Source of the DNA: an uncultured Selenomonas sp.
GTDB taxonomy: Bacteria > Bacillota > Negativicutes > Selenomonadales > Selenomonadaceae
DNA length: 35,743 bases
Direction: 5' to 3'
NCBI GenBank assembly: GCA_902766095.1
Contig: CACXCN010000080.1
Location: forward strand, 1 to 35,743
Part shown: in pieces, positions 33,073 to 35,743 of the stretch
Layout of the letters: each line of letters starts with the position of its first letter
Numbering within the stretch: position 1 is the first letter of the stretch
Translations under genes and position numbers: made by a program
The notes under the pieces: generated by a model
Told to the model about the DNA's origin: nothing
What the model saw: the letters and a program-made list of their open reading frames with translations, nothing else
Databases searched by the model: none

Positions 33073-34239
33073 ATGGAAGCAGTAAAAATCTCTGAAAATA
33101 TATACTGGGTAGGAGCCATCGACTGGTCGATGCGCTCGTTCCACGGCTATCAGACCGGCCGCGGCTCGACGTACAACGCCTACCTCATCCTCGATGACAA
33201 GATCACGCTCATCGATACGGTGAAGCACGGCTTCGAGCCGGAGCTGCTCGAGCGCATCGAGAGCGTCATCGACCCGGCCAAAATCGATTACATCGTATCG
33301 AGCCATGTCGAGCCCGATCATTCCGGCGGCATCCCGTTCATGGCCAAGATATGCCCCAACGCCACGATCATCACCAGCTCGCCGCAGGGTCTCAAGGGCC
33401 TCACGGCCCGCTATGGCCAGCTGAACTATCAGGCAGTCAAGACGGGCGAGACGCTGTCGATCGGCAAGCGCACGCTGCAGTTCGTAGCCACCCCGATGCT
33501 GCACTGGCCGGACAGCATGGTCACCTACTGCCCGGAGGAGAAGATCCTGTTCTCGAACGACGCGTTCGGCGAGCACTATGCCACGAGCCACCGCTTCGAC
33601 GATGAGAACGATCTGCCGATCATCCTGTTCGAGGCGCAAAAATACTACGCCAACATCCTCATGCTCTACGGGCCGCAGGCCCAGAAGGCCCTCCAGGCGC
33701 TCGGCGGGCTCGATATCCGGATGATTGCCACCGGCCACGGCGTCATCTGGCGCAAGAACATCGCCACGATCATGGACTGCTACAAGAAATGGTCGGCCGG
33801 AGTGCCCGAGGAGCGTGCCGTCGTCGTCTTCGACAGCATGTGGCACTCGACGGAGACCATGGCCCGCTGCATCGCCGAGGCCTTCGAGAGCGCCGGCGTC
33901 CCTGCAGACTACTACGATATAAAGCAGAACCACATGTCCGATATCATCACCGACATCCTGACGGCCAAATACATCGCCATCGGGTCGCCGACGATCAACA
34001 ACCAGATGATGCCGACCATCGCCGGTTTCCTGTCCTATCTGAAAGGCTTCCAGCCCAAGCAGAAACAGGGCTTCGCCTTCGGCTCCTATGGCTGGGGCGG
34101 CCAAAGCATCGGCCTCGTCGAGGACGAGATGAAAGCCTGCGGCATCGACATCGTACTCGACAAGATCCGCATCGCCAACGTCCCAACCGCCGAGCAGCTC
34201 CAGGACATCACCGCAAAAGTCAAGGGCCTGATCGGATGA
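33073..34239 (+). CDS. fprA: A-type flavodiiron protein (NO/O2 reductase)
   Basis: This 388-residue protein reduces O2 to water, or NO to N2O, in anaerobes. It uses a di-iron site and FMN, fed by rubredoxin or a similar donor. The N-terminal metallo-beta-lactamase domain (about 1-250) has all six iron ligands: His78, Glu80 and Asp82 in SHVEPDHSGG, His144 in MLHWPDS, Asp163 in SNDAFGEH and His222 in ATGHGVIW. The flavodoxin domain (about 255-388) has the phosphate loop SMWHSTETMA, then GSPTINNQMMPTIAGFL and FGSYGWGGQS. There is no C-terminal rubredoxin domain. It is the only clear plus-strand gene and diverges from the efflux operon. Third codon positions look strongly G/C, as for a highly expressed gene. 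Confidence 0.96.
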   Translation: MEAVKISENIYWVGAIDWSMRSFHGYQTGRGSTYNAYLILDDKITLIDTVKHGFEPELLERIESVIDPAKIDYIVSSHVEPDHSGGIPFMAKICPNATIITSSPQGLKGLTARYGQLNYQAVKTGETLSIGKRTLQFVATPMLHWPDSMVTYCPEEKILFSNDAFGEHYATSHRFDDENDLPIILFEAQKYYANILMLYGPQAQKALQALGGLDIRMIATGHGVIWRKNIATIMDCYKKWSAGVPEERAVVVFDSMWHSTETMARCIAEAFESAGVPADYYDIKQNHMSDIITDILTAKYIAIGSPTINNQMMPTIAGFLSYLKGFQPKQKQGFAFGSYGWGGQSIGLVEDEMKACGIDIVLDKIRIANVPTAEQLQDITAKVKGLIG

Positions 34240-34285
34240 CATCTGCATGACATCAGCTCAGACAGACAAAAAGCTGTAATAAGAT

Positions 34286-34340
34286 AAAAATATACCCCTG
34301 GATAAGATGGTGAAGAGCCTGTCTCATCTAGGGGTATATT
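34286..34340. terminator. Convergent terminator between fprA and the PD-(D/E)XK gene
   Basis: The arms AATATACCCCT/AGGGGTATATT (34289-34299 and 34330-34340) flank a 30-base loop. On the minus strand a run of five T overlaps and follows the second arm (34286-34290), fitting the end of the 34391-35311 gene. On the plus strand the following ATTATAATG is weaker but could serve fprA. Confidence 0.65.
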
Positions 34341-34390
34341 ATAATGCCGAAATCTCGTTTCAATAAACTGCGTCTCTGTCCGCACAGCCT

Positions 34391-35311
34391 TTATAGAATT
34401 CCGTTGACTCTCCCCAGTTCGCGGACTTTCTCATTTGTCCAGCCGACAATCTGTGCTATCGTATCCGTCGGAATGCCGTGCTTCAGCATAGCAAGAATGG
34501 TATCCTTACGGCCTTCCTCACGGCCACGTTCTATTCCACGTTTTTCAATTCCTTCACTCAGATTGCACATTTCAGCTACCCCCTTTTCCAGTTTCGGCGT
34601 CGTCTGTATGCCGAAATCCTGTCGAAGTGTCTCGACTTTCTCATCTTTGCTGACGTTGTCTACGAATAAGAGATTCAGCATCCTCAGTACACCTTGGAGC
34701 TCTGTATATTTCTTCGTCCCCAGACATACCAGTACCGGAGTTATCAGGTCGTAGTCGGCTTTCGGTGCCTTGGCATTGCCGACCACGTTCTCTTCCTGCA
34801 TGTGATAGCGGGTGATGGTGTAGGCCCATTCCTCGGTCGGTTCCATACATACCCAGATAGTATAGACCTTCTCAATCTTGCCATATTCCGCCTTGACGAA
34901 TACCGTTCCGTACTGGCTCGATATCATGCGGCAACCGTAGAACACGGCCCGCTTCAGTATCGGATAGCCGGGGTGGAACTCGTTCTGCGCCTCGATGTTG
35001 ACAATGAGCCGGATCAGCTTGCCATCGACCGGGGCTACCGCGTTGAACCGGATGTCGAAGAATACGGTTCCCTCGATTGCCGATTTGTCCTCGACATGGG
35101 TGCTCTCGATCTTCGTCTCCCCCAGCATGACCGTCACCTTGCCTACCTCGGGGCTACCTTGTATGTATTTGTTGACGATGTCGTATGTGCTGCAGTTGCA
35201 GAACTCTTCCGTGCAGTCCTTCAGAATCTGTGCCAATATGCCCTTCTCGGACAACACCTGCTTGCACTCCGCATCGTATCGGGCCTTGCGCTCTTGCTGC
35301 TTGCTTGCCAC
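34391..35311 (-). CDS. PD-(D/E)XK nuclease family protein (Rpn/putative transposase type)
   Basis: This 306-residue protein matches the Rpn/PDDEXK_2 group, which is annotated as putative transposases or recombination-promoting nucleases and is often multicopy in Negativicutes. The N-terminal nuclease core shows FFDIRFNAV and RLIVNIEAQNE, where the acidic residues and Glu-x-Gln take the place of the D...ExK active site. YPILKRAVFYGCRMISSQ follows. The C-terminal part has the typical charged stretch IEKRGIERGREEGRKDTILAML and GIPTDTIAQIVGWTNEKVREL. The start is a GTG with GGGAGGTG seven bases upstream. I see no terminal inverted repeats next to it. It lies beside a cluster of short repeats. The catalytic state is not certain. 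Confidence 0.85.
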   Translation of the reverse strand: MASKQQERKARYDAECKQVLSEKGILAQILKDCTEEFCNCSTYDIVNKYIQGSPEVGKVTVMLGETKIESTHVEDKSAIEGTVFFDIRFNAVAPVDGKLIRLIVNIEAQNEFHPGYPILKRAVFYGCRMISSQYGTVFVKAEYGKIEKVYTIWVCMEPTEEWAYTITRYHMQEENVVGNAKAPKADYDLITPVLVCLGTKKYTELQGVLRMLNLLFVDNVSKDEKVETLRQDFGIQTTPKLEKGVAEMCNLSEGIEKRGIERGREEGRKDTILAMLKHGIPTDTIAQIVGWTNEKVRELGRVNGIL

Positions 35312-35341
35312 GTCTGCACCTCCCTGTGTTCCTCTACCTTA

Positions 35342-35370
35342 ATTTTACAACAGAAACCCAATGCTGACAA
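35342..35370 (-). promoter_or_regulatory. Promoter of the PD-(D/E)XK gene
   Basis: TTGTCA (35365-35370), a 17-base spacer and TAAAAT (35342-35347) on the minus strand lie about 30 bases before the GTG start. Confidence 0.6.
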
Positions 35371-35426
35371 TCTATATCATCTCATTTTCAGGACACTTCG
35401 AGCTGTCCCCAGAGTAAGTACATACG

Positions 35427-35481
35427 GAGCCTTCAGTGGCCCCCCTGGGCAGGTGGATGCGAAGCTGACGAAAAAGGTGTT
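35427..35481 (+). repeat. Short dispersed repeat, copy 1
   Basis: It begins GAGCCTTC and ends with a 32-base core (35450-35481) that matches 29 of 32 bases at 35656-35687 in the same orientation. A C-rich/G-rich inverted segment (GGCCCCCCTGGGC) lies near its left side. Confidence 0.75.
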
Positions 35482-35538
35482 TAACTAAGTCAGATAAAAT
35501 GCTTAGTCTATATGGCCTCATAAAGCCGAAAAACATAA

Positions 35539-35587
35539 GCATCCCCCTTTGGGGGAGGAGGACCGCGCTAGCGGTGGTGGGGGTGGC
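35539..35587. repeat. GC-rich palindromic repeat segment
   Basis: CCCCC/GGGGG arms around a TTT loop (35542-35554) are followed by the palindrome ACCGC-GCTA-GCGGT (35562-35575) and a GGTGGGGGTGG tail that can also pair with the leading CCCCC. The composition differs sharply from the flanking DNA. Confidence 0.65.
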
Positions 35588-35637
35588 GAGCCTCAAAAAC
35601 TACTCGAGTGCAACCGCTAAAACGGCCCACACTCACA

Positions 35638-35687
35638 GAGCCTTCCCCTCAGGGACAGGTGGCAGCGAAGCTGACGAAAGAGGTGTT
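35638..35687 (+). repeat. Short dispersed repeat, copy 2
   Basis: It begins GAGCCTTCCCCTCAGGG and ends with the same 32-base core as copy 1 (35656-35687). Its left part resembles the palindrome at 26923-26945. Confidence 0.75.
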
Positions 35688-35743
35688 CCGCAAGGCTAAA
35701 GAACATGACTTATCATTATGGCCACTATAGCCTGATTGATGTG

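Larger units (their letters stand above)
35371..35743. other. Gene-free right end of the window
   Basis: No open frame here has family-like features or a ribosome site. The stretch is occupied by the direct repeats at 35427-35481 and 35638-35687 and the palindromic segment at 35539-35587, with unrelated AT-richer spacers between them. Confidence 0.6.

Noticed and set aside
33067-34248. A 393-residue minus-strand open frame opposite fprA
   Set aside because: It mirrors the strongly G/C third positions of fprA, has no family features, and the plus-strand protein has all six iron ligands and both domains of a flavodiiron protein.
35427-35687. A CRISPR array at the right end
   Set aside because: There are only two related direct repeats, about 206 bases apart, with a different unit between them and no regular spacers or cas genes.

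Overview
The window looks like chromosomal core DNA from a diderm Firmicute of the Negativicutes, most likely a Selenomonadaceae member such as Selenomonas or Mitsuokella. Three things point there. The gene orders are classic Firmicute ones: efp, asp23/amaP/nusB/xseA/xseB/ispA/dxs, and ireB/ruvX/DUF1292/mltG/trmR/trhP. The window also encodes outer-membrane-type functions: a small beta-barrel protein with a signal peptide and a C-terminal Phe, and an RND efflux pump with its adaptor. GlnRS is present, and the DNA is fairly GC-rich. The genus is inference; no rRNA gene is present.

Layout. Nearly everything from 1 to 32.9 kb is on the minus strand, so transcription runs from high to low coordinates. 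(a) 69-6320: asp23, amaP, DUF2273 and nusB, a strong terminator, then xseA, xseB, ispA and dxs (envelope stress, antitermination, exonuclease VII, isoprenoid precursors). (b) 6484-9024: acyP, aroQ, an M24 peptidase and efp, with efp under its own near-consensus promoter. (c) 9089-13327: ireB-ruvX, then DUF1292-mltG-trmR-trhP, which ends in the tRNA U34 hydroxylation/methylation pair. trhP appears to start at an AUU codon. (d) 13576-15436: dapB-asd, the diaminopimelate/lysine branch. (e) 15595-16104: the small OMP. (f) 16228-22364: DUF2225, a possible DUF2993 protein, DUF4127 and uvrA. (g) 22582-26809: an HD-domain protein, glnS, a small unknown and an ArsB/NhaD-type permease. (h) 26949-28183: a nitroreductase-like protein and a membrane-anchored unknown. 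(i) 28397-28473: tRNA-Pro(CGG), whose promoter lies in the end of the RND gene. (j) 28492-32882: RND adaptor and pump. The only clear plus-strand gene is fprA (33073-34239), a flavodiiron protein divergent from the pump operon. A PD-(D/E)XK (Rpn/transposase-type) gene follows at 34391-35311. The last 430 bases hold no gene but carry a cluster of short dispersed repeats.

Most of the window is housekeeping sequence. I did not find a convincing new defence or mobile system. The points most worth following up are the AUU start of trhP, two related intergenic palindromes behind unrelated operons, the short repeat family at the right end, the tRNA gene nested at the end of the efflux operon, and the uncharacterised DUF2225/DUF4127 cluster ahead of uvrA. 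Several start codons differ from the longest open frame; these were chosen from Shine-Dalgarno spacing and family N-termini.
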